A DNA stretch of 64,000 bases from CAYFPX01 sp964519895. Lineage in GTDB: Bacteria; Myxococcota_A; UBA796; CAJQPC01. The notes beneath the pieces are model-generated. The model made no database searches. It had not been told where the DNA came from and worked only from the letters and a program-made list of their open reading frames with translations. Positions 1 to 10,000 of the stretch are shown here, one piece after another (within the stretch, counting starts at the first letter, position 1; the number at the start of each line of letters is the position of its first letter). The stretch lies in NCBI GenBank assembly GCA_964519895.1, contig CAZFLE010000020.1, forward strand, positions 15,189 to 79,188. The letters are read 5' to 3'. The position numbers were made by a program, and so were the translations under genes.

Positions 1-1
1 C

Positions 2-3000
2 AGCTATGCCTGGGACGTCTCCGGCAGCGATCCCGGCGTCACCGATGCCGACCTCACCTCGGACCACTTCGAGAACGGCCACGACATCACCTGCACCGTC
101 ACCCCCAGCGACGGCACCGACAGCGGCGACCCCGTGACCTCCGCCGAGGTCATCATCGAGAACACCCCGCCCGTGCTCGCAGACGTCTCGATCACCGGCG
201 ATGCCATCGAAGGCGGAACCCTGACCTGCGAGCCCGGCACTGCGTCGGACGCCGACGGAGACAGCATCTCCTATGACTGGGCCTGGTCCGTGAACGGCTC
301 GGACCTGGGGCTCAACAGCCAGACACTGAGCTCCGACGACTTCGATCGGGACGATGTCGTGACCTGCTCGGCGACGCCGGTGGACTGGAGTGGTTCTGGG
401 GATTCGGTGACGTCGTCCGAGGTCACGATCGCGAACAGCGTGCCGGTGGTCAGCGACGTGACCATCGACCCGCAGCCGGCGACCACCAGCGACACGCTGA
501 CCTGCGCCTGGACCTTCGACGACGCCGACGCGGACAGCGACAGCAGCAGCGTGGTCTGGACCAGCGGCTCCAGCACCCTGGGCACCAGCGCGACCCTGTC
601 CGGCAGCCTGCTGGCCGACGGGGACACCGTGACCTGCACCGTCACGCCCAGCGATGGCACGGACACCGGCACGGCGGGCAGCGCCTCGGCCAAGGTCGGC
701 AACGCGGCGCCGTCGATCAGCAGCGTGTCGATCAGCCCCGCGACCGCCTATGTCGGGGACACGCTGACGTGTGCCTACAGTGGCTACAGCGACCTGGAGG
801 GGGACACGGACGCGTCGACCTATTCGTGGACCATCGCGGACGGTTCGGTGGTGGGGACCTCGGCGGACCTGGTGGTCACCGCCGCCCACGGCGATGCCCT
901 GACCTGCACGGTCACGCCGTATGACGGCAACAGCACCGGCACGCCGCTCTCGGAGACCCGGACGATCTCGAACACGGCGCCGATCGTGACGTCGGCGGTG
1001 ATCAGCGGCGACGCGGTCGAGGACGGCACGCTGACCTGCACTGGGACGGCGAGCGACGCAGACAGCGACACGCTGACCTACAGCTACGCCTGGTCCGTCG
1101 GGGGCATCGATGCGGGTGTGACCTCGGACACCCTGACAGGGACGGACTTCGACAAGGGCGACGAGGTCACGTGCTCGGTCACAGCGAACGACGGCGAGGA
1201 CGACTCGAACACCGAGAGCTCCCCGGCCGTGACCATCGACAACACGGCACCGGGGGCGGCGACGGTCAGCATGTCTCCGGCCGAACCCGTTGCGGGCACA
1301 GACGACCTGGTCTGCACGATCGACCTGGAAGCTGCGGACAGCGACGGGGACAGCGTGACCTATGAGATCGCCTGGGAGGTCGACGGCCTGGCCTACACCG
1401 ACGCCACGACCACGACCTGGACCGGCGACACGGTGCCGGCGGCCGACGTGATGGCCGACGAGACCTGGACCTGCACCGTGACGAGCTTCGACGGGGAGGA
1501 CTATGGCGGGGAGGCGAGCGGGAGTGCGACGGCGAGCTGTGAGGTGTTCACCTGGTACCTGGACTTCGATGGGGACGGGTACGGGGACGCGAGCAGCTCG
1601 ACCGAGGACTGCAGCGACGCAGGACCAAGCGGGTATGTTTCAGACGACACGGACTGCGACGACACCACGACCGCGGTGAACCCGGGCGAGTCAGAGGTCT
1701 GCGACGGCCAGGACAACAACTGCGACATCCTGACCGATGCCGACGACCCGACGCTCGTCTCGGTGACGGTCTCGGTGCCTGGGGACTACGCGTTCATCCA
1801 GGACGCGATCGACGCGGCGTGTGATGGCGACACCGTCAGCGTGGACGCTGGCACCTACACGGAGAACATCGACTTCGCCGGGCTGGACATCAACGTGTCT
1901 GGGGCGGGTTCGGAGACGTCCATCATCGACGGGTCTGCAAGCGGATCCGTGGTGACGATGGACATCGGGACGTTGAGCGGCTTCACCCTCCAGAATGGTG
2001 CCGCGAGCTACGGAGCTGGGCTCTACGTCGGTGGTCTGGGCTCCGTGATGCTGGAGGACCTGGCGGTCACGGACAACAGCGCGACCTATGGCGCGATTTA
2101 CGCTTCCCCTTCCGGGGACCTCACCGTCTCGGACTCGACGGTCGCAGACAACACGGCTGACTATGGCGGCGCCTTCGTCCTGATGATGAGTGGAACATCC
2201 GACATCACCCTGTCCAGCGTAGAGATGACCGGCAACACCACCGACGTGGCACACGGCGTGATCTGGGCGAATCAGGACAGCTCCGGCACCCTGACCCTTG
2301 AAGACATGCTCGTCTGGGGCAACAGCTCCGAGCAAGGCATCCACGTCGACGCTCGCGATGGTCTCACGACTCTCACGAACATTGTCCTCTTCGACAACTC
2401 AGGAACGTGCGCCAACCTCTACGACCGTGATGGCGACATCGAAGTCACCAACGTGACCTGCGTGTCGAACAACGGGGATGGCATCGAATTCGACGACCAG
2501 GGCAGTGGCTCCCTGACCGCCGTGAATGTCCTGAGCACCCACAACGGCGGCTACGGCATCGTGGGGAACAACACGCCCGTGGTCTCCCTGACCTACAATG
2601 ACGTCTACGGGAATGCCTCTGGCGAGTACAGCGGCCTGAGCGATCCCACCGGCAGCGACGGGAACCTGTCCGTCGACCCGGACTTCGTCTTCTTCGACGC
2701 CTCCGCCGCCGCCACAACCTGGGACCTCCACCTCGACCCCGCATCCCCGCTGATCGATGCAGGAGATCCAAGCATCACCGACGACGACGGCACGACCAGC
2801 GACATCGGCGCCTACGGTGGGGCGGCTGGAGACGCCTCCTACAGCCATGACGACGACAACGACGGCATGGCCGACGGCTGGGAGGACGCCAACGGGCTGG
2901 ACTCCACGACCGACGACTCGGGGGACGATCCGGATCTCGATGGTGCGACCAATCTGGAGGAATACACGGCCGGCAGCGATCCCCAGACCGCGGACCAGGT

Positions 3001-4585
3001 CGAGACCTGCGACGGACTCGACAACGACGGCGACAGCTCGGTCGACGAAGGACTCTCGACGAGCACCTGGTACGAAGACGCTGACGGAGACGGGTATGGG
3101 GACGCGAGCACGAGCACCAGCGACTGTGCACAGCCGAGCGGCACGGTCTCGGACGACACCGACTGTGACGATGCCGCAGCAGCGATCAACCCGGGCGCCG
3201 AGGAGATCTGCTTCGACGCCGTCGACGATGACTGCGACGGCCAGACAGCCTGCCTCTCCAGCCTGTCCGACGCCATCGCCCTCCAGGGCATCGCCACCGA
3301 TGACCGGGCGGGCAGCGCGGTGTCCGCGGCCGGAGACGTGAACGGGGACGGCTACGACGATCTACTCATCGGCGCCTTCTACGCAGATGACGGCGGCAGC
3401 GAGTCTGGCGCCGCGTACCTCGTCCACGGTCCCGTCACGGGCACAGACTCCCTGTCGAATGCCGAGGCCACGTTCATCGGGGAGGAGAGCGGCGACACGG
3501 CCGGACACAGCGTGGCCGGCGGCGGAGACCTGGACGGCGACGGGCTCGACGATCTGGTCATCGGGGCGATCGGCTGGGACGTCTACGGCGTCGCTTACGT
3601 GGTCTCCGGCAACGCTTCTGGCACCGTGGATCTCTCCGGAGCCACGGCCACACTTCGGGGCGGGGCCAATGGAGACTGGGCTGGCGCGAGCGTGGCGATC
3701 ATCGACGACGCCAACGGCGACGGCCTGCACGACCTGCTCGTCGGCGCGTACGGCGTCGACACGAGCGCTTCCCTCGTGGGCGCGGCGTACCTGTTCCATG
3801 GCCCTGTGAGCGGAGACATCACGCTGACCCTCGGGTACGATGCCGAGCTCCAGGGCTACTCGCCGAGCGGAGGGGCAGGGTCCGCGGTCGCAGGTGGGGA
3901 CATCGACGGCGACGGTGTGGCCGAGGTCCTGGTCGGCGCGCCGTGGATGTCCACCGATGCAAGCACCCTCTACCAGGGCGAGGCCTACCTGCTGAACGGT
4001 CCTGTGAGCGGCTCGAGCTCGCTCTCCTCTGCCGACGCCCTGTTGACGGGCGAGGCCGCCGACGACAACGCGGGTCACAGCCTGGCCATCGGCCCAGACC
4101 TCGATGGAGACGGCTACGGTGACCTCCTCGTGGGCGCCTACGGCGAGAGCACCACCGCCAATGGCGCTGGCGCTGTCTACGTGATCCATGGCCCGGCCAG
4201 CGGCTCGATGGACCTGGGCTCCGCAGACGCGAAGCTCCTCGGCGAGGGGACCTGGGACCACGCCGGCGCCGCGTTGGACGCCTGTGACGTGGACGGTGAT
4301 GCGGTGGCCGACGCTGTCGTCGGCGCCTTCAATGACTCCACCGAAGCCACCTACGCCGGAGCCGCCTACATCGTGCTCGGCCCCCTGAGCGGCGCCATCG
4401 ACCTGGCAGAAGCCGAAGCCAAGCACACAGGCACCGGCGCGAATGCCTATGCGGGGTACGCCGTGGCCTGCGCTGGCGACACCGACGGCGACGCCCTCGA
4501 GGATCTGCTCATCGGCTCGTACGGCGACGACACCGCTGCATCGGGAGCAGGTGCGGCCTACCTGGTGTTGGGTTCCAGCCTTTGA
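2..4585 (+). CDS. Giant mosaic surface protein, 5' end outside window (Ig-like, MopE, beta-helix, FG-GAP)
   Basis: The frame is already open at base 2, so the N-terminus and any signal peptide lie upstream; 1527 residues are visible. Residues 1-510 are about five Ig-like domains of roughly 90 residues, each opening with a DxLTC-type strand and closing with VTCxVTPxDG, which gives one Cys pair per domain. A MopE-type motif (CDGQDNNCD) follows near 513-580, then a right-handed beta-helix region (about 587-940, beginning GDYAFIQDAIDAA). Next come a thrombospondin-3-like acidic segment (DDDNDGMADGWEDANG), a second MopE motif, and from about 1090 seven FG-GAP repeats with GDxDGDGxxD calcium loops that should form a complete propeller. 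It is probably exported and surface-bound. It resembles the product at 7079-10708, and a shared ancestor is likely. Its function is unknown; adhesion is inferred from the domains only. Confidence 0.85.
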   Translation, partial: SYAWDVSGSDPGVTDADLTSDHFENGHDITCTVTPSDGTDSGDPVTSAEVIIENTPPVLADVSITGDAIEGGTLTCEPGTASDADGDSISYDWAWSVNGSDLGLNSQTLSSDDFDRDDVVTCSATPVDWSGSGDSVTSSEVTIANSVPVVSDVTIDPQPATTSDTLTCAWTFDDADADSDSSSVVWTSGSSTLGTSATLSGSLLADGDTVTCTVTPSDGTDTGTAGSASAKVGNAAPSISSVSISPATAYVGDTLTCAYSGYSDLEGDTDASTYSWTIADGSVVGTSADLVVTAAHGDALTCTVTPYDGNSTGTPLSETRTISNTAPIVTSAVISGDAVEDGTLTCTGTASDADSDTLTYSYAWSVGGIDAGVTSDTLTGTDFDKGDEVTCSVTANDGEDDSNTESSPAVTIDNTAPGAATVSMSPAEPVAGTDDLVCTIDLEAADSDGDSVTYEIAWEVDGLAYTDATTTTWTGDTVPAADVMADETWTCTVTSFDGEDYGGEASGSATASCEVFTWYLDFDGDGYGDASSSTEDCSDAGPSGYVSDDTDCDDTTTAVNPGESEVCDGQDNNCDILTDADDPTLVSVTVSVPGDYAFIQDAIDAACDGDTVSVDAGTYTENIDFAGLDINVSGAGSETSIIDGSASGSVVTMDIGTLSGFTLQNGAASYGAGLYVGGLGSVMLEDLAVTDNSATYGAIYASPSGDLTVSDSTVADNTADYGGAFVLMMSGTSDITLSSVEMTGNTTDVAHGVIWANQDSSGTLTLEDMLVWGNSSEQGIHVDARDGLTTLTNIVLFDNSGTCANLYDRDGDIEVTNVTCVSNNGDGIEFDDQGSGSLTAVNVLSTHNGGYGIVGNNTPVVSLTYNDVYGNASGEYSGLSDPTGSDGNLSVDPDFVFFDASAAATTWDLHLDPASPLIDAGDPSITDDDGTTSDIGAYGGAAGDASYSHDDDNDGMADGWEDANGLDSTTDDSGDDPDLDGATNLEEYTAGSDPQTADQVETCDGLDNDGDSSVDEGLSTSTWYEDADGDGYGDASTSTSDCAQPSGTVSDDTDCDDAAAAINPGAEEICFDAVDDDCDGQTACLSSLSDAIALQGIATDDRAGSAVSAAGDVNGDGYDDLLIGAFYADDGGSESGAAYLVHGPVTGTDSLSNAEATFIGEESGDTAGHSVAGGGDLDGDGLDDLVIGAIGWDVYGVAYVVSGNASGTVDLSGATATLRGGANGDWAGASVAIIDDANGDGLHDLLVGAYGVDTSASLVGAAYLFHGPVSGDITLTLGYDAELQGYSPSGGAGSAVAGGDIDGDGVAEVLVGAPWMSTDASTLYQGEAYLLNGPVSGSSSLSSADALLTGEAADDNAGHSLAIGPDLDGDGYGDLLVGAYGESTTANGAGAVYVIHGPASGSMDLGSADAKLLGEGTWDHAGAALDACDVDGDAVADAVVGAFNDSTEATYAGAAYIVLGPLSGAIDLAEAEAKHTGTGANAYAGYAVACAGDTDGDALEDLLIGSYGDDTAASGAGAAYLVLGSSL

Positions 4586-4641
4586 TGCAGCCCTCGGACG
4601 GGTGCTGAGCGCCAGCGGCTATCCTGGGCCCAGGAGCCCCC

Positions 4642-4944
4642 TTGTCCGCCACCACCCCCATCACCGACCTCCTCGGCGCCGACGGCCGCCCTTACTTCCT
4701 GTGGGACGTGCCGGACATGGACCTAGACGGCTTCCGAACCGCACTCGGGGACCCGGATCCGGAGATGCGCGCCTACTGGGTGGGCAAGCTCATGCGCCAG
4801 GCGAAGCCAGAGGACGTCTTCTTGTTCGTGACCCGCGCAGAGATCCAGGAGCTGTGGCCCCGCCTGGAGCGCTACCTGGGCAAGGGGCGGGAGTTCTGGA
4901 CCTGGCTGTTCGCCCAGTGGGAGCGGTTGGGTGTCGTCTCATAG
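4642..4944 (+). CDS. Small partner of AbiEii-type nucleotidyltransferase, antitoxin-like
   Basis: This gene encodes 100 residues starting at TTG, with AGGAG about six bases upstream. It reads YFLWDVPDMDLDGFR near residue 18 and LERYLGKGREFWTW near the C-terminus. I associate this pattern with small proteins encoded just before AbiEii/AbiGii-family nucleotidyltransferases. It overlaps that gene by 14 bases, which implies coupled translation. By analogy with the abortive-infection type AbiE systems it may act as the antitoxin, but it is not AbiEi-like in size and has no visible DNA-binding domain. A housekeeping partner role is also possible. Confidence 0.7.
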   Translation: MSATTPITDLLGADGRPYFLWDVPDMDLDGFRTALGDPDPEMRAYWVGKLMRQAKPEDVFLFVTRAEIQELWPRLERYLGKGREFWTWLFAQWERLGVVS

Positions 4945-5596
4945 ACTCAGCAGGCTCCAGGTCCAGATCCTGAAGCTCGCGGCGGACATCGAGCCGCGGT
5001 GGCGCTTGACCGGGGGTGGTGCCCTCTGCGGATTCCACCTTGGGCACCGGCTCACGGCAGACCTGGACCTGTTCTGGGCAGGCCAGGACGCTCTGGGCCC
5101 CTGGGCCGACGAAGTCTCCCGCAGACTCGAGAGGGCGGGCCTGAAGCTGGTCCGGCTCCAGGACTTCCCCGGCTTCCGCCGCCTCCAGGTCTCGACCGAC
5201 CACGAAGACACCGTGGTGGATCTCGTCGCAGACCCTGTCCCGACCATCGAGTCCCCAGAGCCTCTGGCGCTCGAAGGCACCGAGATCCTGGTCGACACGC
5301 GCCACGAGATCCTGGTCAACAAGCTCAACACGCTCCTCAGTCGCTCCGAGCCGCGTGACCTGTTCGACGTCCGTGCATTGCTCGCGCTCGACGCCGACCT
5401 GGCGGCCGCCTGCACCCACGCCAGCCTCAAGGACGGCGGCTTCTCACCGCTGACCCTGGCCTGGGTCCTCGAGACCCTGCACATGCCAGCGGCGGGACCC
5501 GCTCTTGGACTGGACGACGAGGCCGTCGCCGAGCTGGCGAGGTTCCGCGATGATCTGCGCGACGCACTCGTTCAGCTCGGGCAACCTGCCCGATAG
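4931..5596 (+). CDS. AbiEii/AbiGii-family nucleotidyltransferase, probable toxin
   Basis: This is a 221-residue cytosolic protein starting at GTG inside the 3' end of the preceding gene. The N-terminus carries the DNA-polymerase-beta-fold signature of the AbiEii family: GGGAL at 28-32, then HRLTADLDLF with Asp44 and Asp46 as expected metal ligands. A later HEILVNKLNTLLSRSEPRDLFD segment matches the family's K-x-R-x-x-D/KDhhDL-type region. Known members modify tRNA or other targets by adding nucleotides and act as toxins in phage defence. The role here is inferred from family and gene order. The partner gene differs from classical AbiEi, so a non-defence use is possible. Confidence 0.8.
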   Translation: MSSHRLSRLQVQILKLAADIEPRWRLTGGGALCGFHLGHRLTADLDLFWAGQDALGPWADEVSRRLERAGLKLVRLQDFPGFRRLQVSTDHEDTVVDLVADPVPTIESPEPLALEGTEILVDTRHEILVNKLNTLLSRSEPRDLFDVRALLALDADLAAACTHASLKDGGFSPLTLAWVLETLHMPAAGPALGLDDEAVAELARFRDDLRDALVQLGQPAR

Positions 5597-5605
5597 CGGA
5601 CGGGC

Positions 5606-5663
5606 ACCACCTCGGTCACTCTCGACGTCATCGCCACGGCCTTCCCCGAGCCGACCATCACCG
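5606..5663 (+). pseudogene. 58-bp relic matching the paralogous surface gene at 7421-7478
   Basis: By eye, 54 of 58 bases match 7421-7478, in the same orientation and the same reading frame (TSVTLDVIATAFPEPTIT against TSVTLDVVATAFPEPTIT). It starts 10 bases after the nucleotidyltransferase stop codon and has no start codon. It is a leftover of a duplicated copy of the 7079-10708 gene, and it marks a recombination boundary next to the accessory cargo. Confidence 0.85.
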
Positions 5664-5706
5664 GCAGGTGCTGAGAGGGACCGGCTCAGAAGAGAGCCAG
5701 CCCCTC

Positions 5707-6918
5707 TCACACCACGCCCCCCAACACCGTCAACCCCGACACCACCATCGGCGGGCCGGCCACCAGCCCGTCCCGTCCGACAAAGCCAAGCCCCCTCACA
5801 CACTGCACCGCGATCGGCGCACCCGTCTCTTCCTGGAAGTACCGGAGCGAAGGGGCCAGCCGGGTGTCCGAGCGCTTGACCTCGACCAGGACCCAGGGCT
5901 CGCCGTCCCGACTCACCAGGAAGTCGACCTCGCGCTGTTGCTTGTCCCGCACGAAGTGCAGGCCAAAGTCTCCCAGGCCGTGGTCGGACCAAAGGTGAAC
6001 GGCCTTCAGCAGGTGGCAAGCCACCAGGTTCTCCCAGCGGGCGCCGGGGTCCTCCACCAGGGACCAGTCCCACAGGAAGACCTTGGGCTCCTTCTTGAGG
6101 GCGCGACGAACGTTGCGGGACCAGGGCCGGATCCGAAAGGCCACGTAGAGCCCCGACAGGGCATCAAGCCAGCGCCGGACGGTGTCCTGGGAGACTCGCA
6201 GGTCCCGGGCCAGGCTGGCGGCCGTGGTGAGCTGCCCGGCCCGGTGCCGCAGGAGCTCCACCAGGGTCTCCACCAGGGACACCTCGTGGATGCGCGTCAG
6301 GTCCCGCAGGTCCTCCCGCAGGAGCTGCTGGGAGCGCAGACGGCGCCACTGCCGGTGGAAGCGCTCGTCGCGCAGGAGGTAGGGCTCCGGAAACCCGGAG
6401 AAGCGTTCCAGGGCCTCCAGGTCCTCGGAGTCCAGCGCCACAGGTGGCCGGGTAAGCCCCACCCAGGGCCGCGCCAGCTCCCCGACGCTGAGGGGGTGCA
6501 CCCGGTAGGACAGATAGCGCCCGACGAGGCTGTCGCCGCCCGTCCGGAACACGTCCAGACGGGCGCTGCCGGTCACCAGGACGTCGAGTTCATCGCCCCG
6601 GCTGTCGAAGAGCCCCTTGAGCAGGTCCTTCCAGCCTGCGTGCTTGCGCAGCTCGTCCAACACCAGCAGCGGCTTCTGCTCACGGAGCTGGTCCAGACCC
6701 ACACGTTCGGCGATGGCCTCGGTGCCCGCGAGCATCACCCGCCGATCGCTGACGTCGTCCCAGCTCAGGTAGGCCCCGGCGCCACGCTCGGCCAGCGCGG
6801 CTCGGGCCAGGGTCGTCTTGCCGACCTGGCGAGGGCCGGAGAGAAAGAGCATCTGGCGACGAGTCTGGAAGTGGTCTCGAATGACCTGTTCGTACAGGCG
6901 GGGCACAACCTGACCCAA
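5707..6918 (-). CDS. AAA ATPase with DUF4143 domain
   Basis: This cytosolic protein has 403 residues. Walker A is GPRQVGKT at 28-35 and a Walker B LLVLDEL lies near residue 80. An AAA_14-type core is followed by a small winged-helix-like region (LRVSQDTVRRWLDAL) and a C-terminal DUF4143 domain (FLWDWSLVEDPGARWENLVA, then REVDFLV and WVLVEVKRS, resembling a PD-(D/E)xK fold). Proteins of this family are common and poorly understood, and they often sit in accessory regions. The start is uncertain: TTG at 6918 gives the length stated, and GTG at 6906 is the next option; neither has a well-spaced ribosome binding site. The palindrome at 6929-6958 lies directly upstream. Confidence 0.85.
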   Translation of the reverse strand: MGQVVPRLYEQVIRDHFQTRRQMLFLSGPRQVGKTTLARAALAERGAGAYLSWDDVSDRRVMLAGTEAIAERVGLDQLREQKPLLVLDELRKHAGWKDLLKGLFDSRGDELDVLVTGSARLDVFRTGGDSLVGRYLSYRVHPLSVGELARPWVGLTRPPVALDSEDLEALERFSGFPEPYLLRDERFHRQWRRLRSQQLLREDLRDLTRIHEVSLVETLVELLRHRAGQLTTAASLARDLRVSQDTVRRWLDALSGLYVAFRIRPWSRNVRRALKKEPKVFLWDWSLVEDPGARWENLVACHLLKAVHLWSDHGLGDFGLHFVRDKQQREVDFLVSRDGEPWVLVEVKRSDTRLAPSLRYFQEETGAPIAVQCVRGLGFVGRDGLVAGPPMVVSGLTVLGGVV

Positions 6919-6928
6919 AGTAGCTCCA

Positions 6929-6958
6929 TCATAGAATAGTCATGACCATTCTACGATA
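6929..6958. promoter_or_regulatory. 30-bp imperfect palindrome upstream of the DUF4143 ATPase
   Basis: The core TAGAATRGTCATGAC and its inverted half are centred on 6943. The whole 30 bases read as an inverted repeat, with mismatches only at two symmetric positions. It is A/T-rich in a very GC-rich setting and lies 10 bases before the ATPase start on the minus strand. It is probably an operator or an autoregulatory site; the binder is unknown. Confidence 0.65.
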
Positions 6959-7078
6959 GGCACTCGAAACGTCAAGCGGTAGAGGACACCTGCACGACAG
7001 GGGACCTCAGGACGGGGTTGCCCTCCTTGCCCCGTGCACCCGCTTCGCCGATCATGCGGTCCTCCAGAAGGCCCGTCC

Positions 7079-10000
7079 GTGCTCCTCTCCCCCCTCTCCT
7101 TCCTGCTCGTGCTCGCCGGCTGTCCCGAGACCGGCGTGGACACCACCAACGACGCCCCGGTCGCCACCCTGGTCGGCGTCAGCGACGGCGACGCGGTGGA
7201 CCCGGGCCTGCTCCAGGTCCAGGGCCACGTCACCGACTCCGACGACATCTGGCAGGACCTCGAAGTCACCTGGTTCCTGGGCCCGGCCGTGGTCTGCGGT
7301 CCCGAGGCCCCGGACAGCGGCGCCGATGCGCCGGTCAACACGCTGTGCACCTTCGACCTGCCCCCCGGAGAGCCTGCGGAGATCACGCTCTCCGTGGTGG
7401 ACCCCTTCGGAGAGACCGCCACCACCTCGGTCACCCTCGACGTCGTCGCGACGGCCTTTCCCGAGCCGACCATCACCGCGCCCGAAGCCGACCAGGCCTT
7501 TGACGCCGGCCTGGACCTCTCTGGCTACATCGAGCTGGCGGGCTCGGTGGTGGACCCGGACAGCGAGGCCGCAGACCTTCAGATCGCCTGGACGGTCAAG
7601 GATCTGGGCGGCACCGAGCTCTGGTCCACCGCCGAGGTCACCCTGAACCACGACGACGGCTCCCTGGTGCCCGTCTACGCCCCCTGGCCCGACCCGGGCA
7701 GCTACCAGGCGCTCCTGTGGGCCAGCGACGAGCACGGCAACGAGACCACGGCGTCAGTGACCTTCTCGGTGCTGGCGGAGAACGTGGAGCCGACCTGCGC
7801 CATCACGGCACCCGCGGATCTGACCGTCGTGGCCGACGGCGAGGCGGTGACCTTCGAAGGCACCGTGCTCGACGACGACGGCGACCCCGAAGACGTCGAC
7901 GTCACCTGGACCTCGTCCCTGGACGGGGAGCTCAAGGCCGGGAACCCGGACACCGCTGGGGAGACCTCGGTGCTCGCCTCGGCCCTCTCCCCGGGCTGGC
8001 ACCTGGTGACGCTGGACGCCACGGACACCCGCGGCGGCACCTGCAGCGACGAGGTGAACGTGCTCGTGAACCGGCTGCCGGTGGCCACCGACGTGGTCAT
8101 CACCCCGGATCCGGCGGTGGAGAGCGACACGCTGACCTGCTCCTGGGGCTACAGCGACGACGACGGGGATGCCGAAGGGGACACCAGCGTCGGGTGGACG
8201 GTCGACGGCGTCGCGGCGGGCACAGAGGTCACGCTGAGCGGGGCCTTTGCCGAAGGCAGCGTTGTGCGGTGCACCGTCACCCCTCACGACGGGCAGCAGG
8301 CGGGTGCCGAGGCCGTCTCGGCAGAGGGGGTGATCAACTCCCGGCCGGCCCTCACCGACGCCTTGATCTCGCCCGACCCGGCCGTCGTGGGTGACACCTT
8401 GACCTGCAGCTGGTCCGGCTGGAGCGACGCCGACGGTGACACCGACCAGAGCACCGTGGCGTGGGCTGTGAACGGTGTCTTGGTCGGAATCGACACCACG
8501 CTCGGCGAGGGCTTCGTGGGCGGAGACATGGTGACCTGCGAGGTCACCCCCCACGACGGGCTCGAGGACGGCACGCCGGTGTCCACGTCGCTGGCGGTCG
8601 ACAACAGCGCACCGGTCCTGTCCGACGTCACCCTGAGTCCCGACCCGGCGGTCGAGGCCGACACCCTGACCTGCACCCCGGGCACCACCACCGACCCCGA
8701 CGGCACGAGTGTCTTCACCTATACCTATGGCTGGACCGTCGATGGCAGCGGGCTCACCGAGACCGGCAGCACCCTGACCGGCGACCACTTCGACAAGGGC
8801 CAGGGCGTGGCCTGCGAGGTCACGCCTCACGACGGCACCGAGTCCGGGGCGGCGGTGGGCTCGAACACCGTCACCATCGGCAACACGGCGCCGACTGTCA
8901 GTGACGTCAGCATCTCGCCAGAGAACCCGACCAGCGCCGACGACCTGACCTGTGCCTACACCGACGACGATGTCGACGGGGACACCCTCACGGCCTCCAT
9001 CAGCTGGGACGACGGCACCCGCATCATCGGCACTGGCACCACCCTGACGGCCGGCGGCGACCACAGCGACGGCGAGACAATCACCTGCACCGTGAGCGTG
9101 AGCGACGGCACGGCGAGCGACGGGGGCAGCGCTTCGGTCACGGTCACCAACAGCCCGCCGATCCTGTCCTCGGTCTCGATCGTGAGCACGGGGGACTACG
9201 TCGAGGGCGAGACCCTGACCTGCACCCCCGGCAGCGTCACCGACTTCGACGGCGACACGCCCACCTATGCCTACGCCTGGAGCGTCTCCGGCTCCGACCC
9301 CGGCGTGAGCGACGCGGACCTGGACTCGGACCACTGGGCCAAGGGCGACTCCGTCAGCTGCACGGCGACGCCCTACGACGGCACCGACTGGGGCAGCCCG
9401 GTCACCTCCAGCGCCGTGACCATCGTGAACACACCGCCAGGCGCGCCTGCGATCAGCGTGCTTCCCGAGGACCCGGTGCCCGGCACCGACGACCTGCAGT
9501 GCTTCGTCGACCTGGACTCCGCCGACGCCGACGCCGACAGCGTGACCTACACCTTCGCCTGGGAGGTCGACGGCACGGCCTTCACCGGGAGCACGACCAC
9601 GACCGACCACGCCGGCGACACCGTGCCCGCCGAGAACACAGAGACCGACCAGACCTGGACCTGCACCGCGACACCGAACGACGGGGAGGAGGACGGGACT
9701 GCGGCCACGGCCGAGGTGACCGTGAGCTGCGTGCTGGTGACCTGGTACGCCGACGGCGACGGCGACGGGTTCGGCGACCCGTCAGCGCCGAACGAGGACT
9801 GCGAGGAGCTGCAGCCGTCGAGCTACGTGGACGAGTCCACCGACTGCGATGACAGCGATGCGAACGTGAATCCGGGAGAGACGGAAGTCTGCGACGAGGT
9901 GGACAACAACTGTGACGGCGGGGCAGACGACGAAGCGGTCGACCTGGATGGCGATGGGTTCGTAGACGCTGCTTGTTCGGGAGGAGACGACTGCGACGAC

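Noticed and set aside
4586..7078. Insertion-sequence or integrase borders around the toxin/ATPase cargo
   Set aside because: No transposase, integrase or terminal inverted repeats are visible; only the 58-bp relic marks a boundary.
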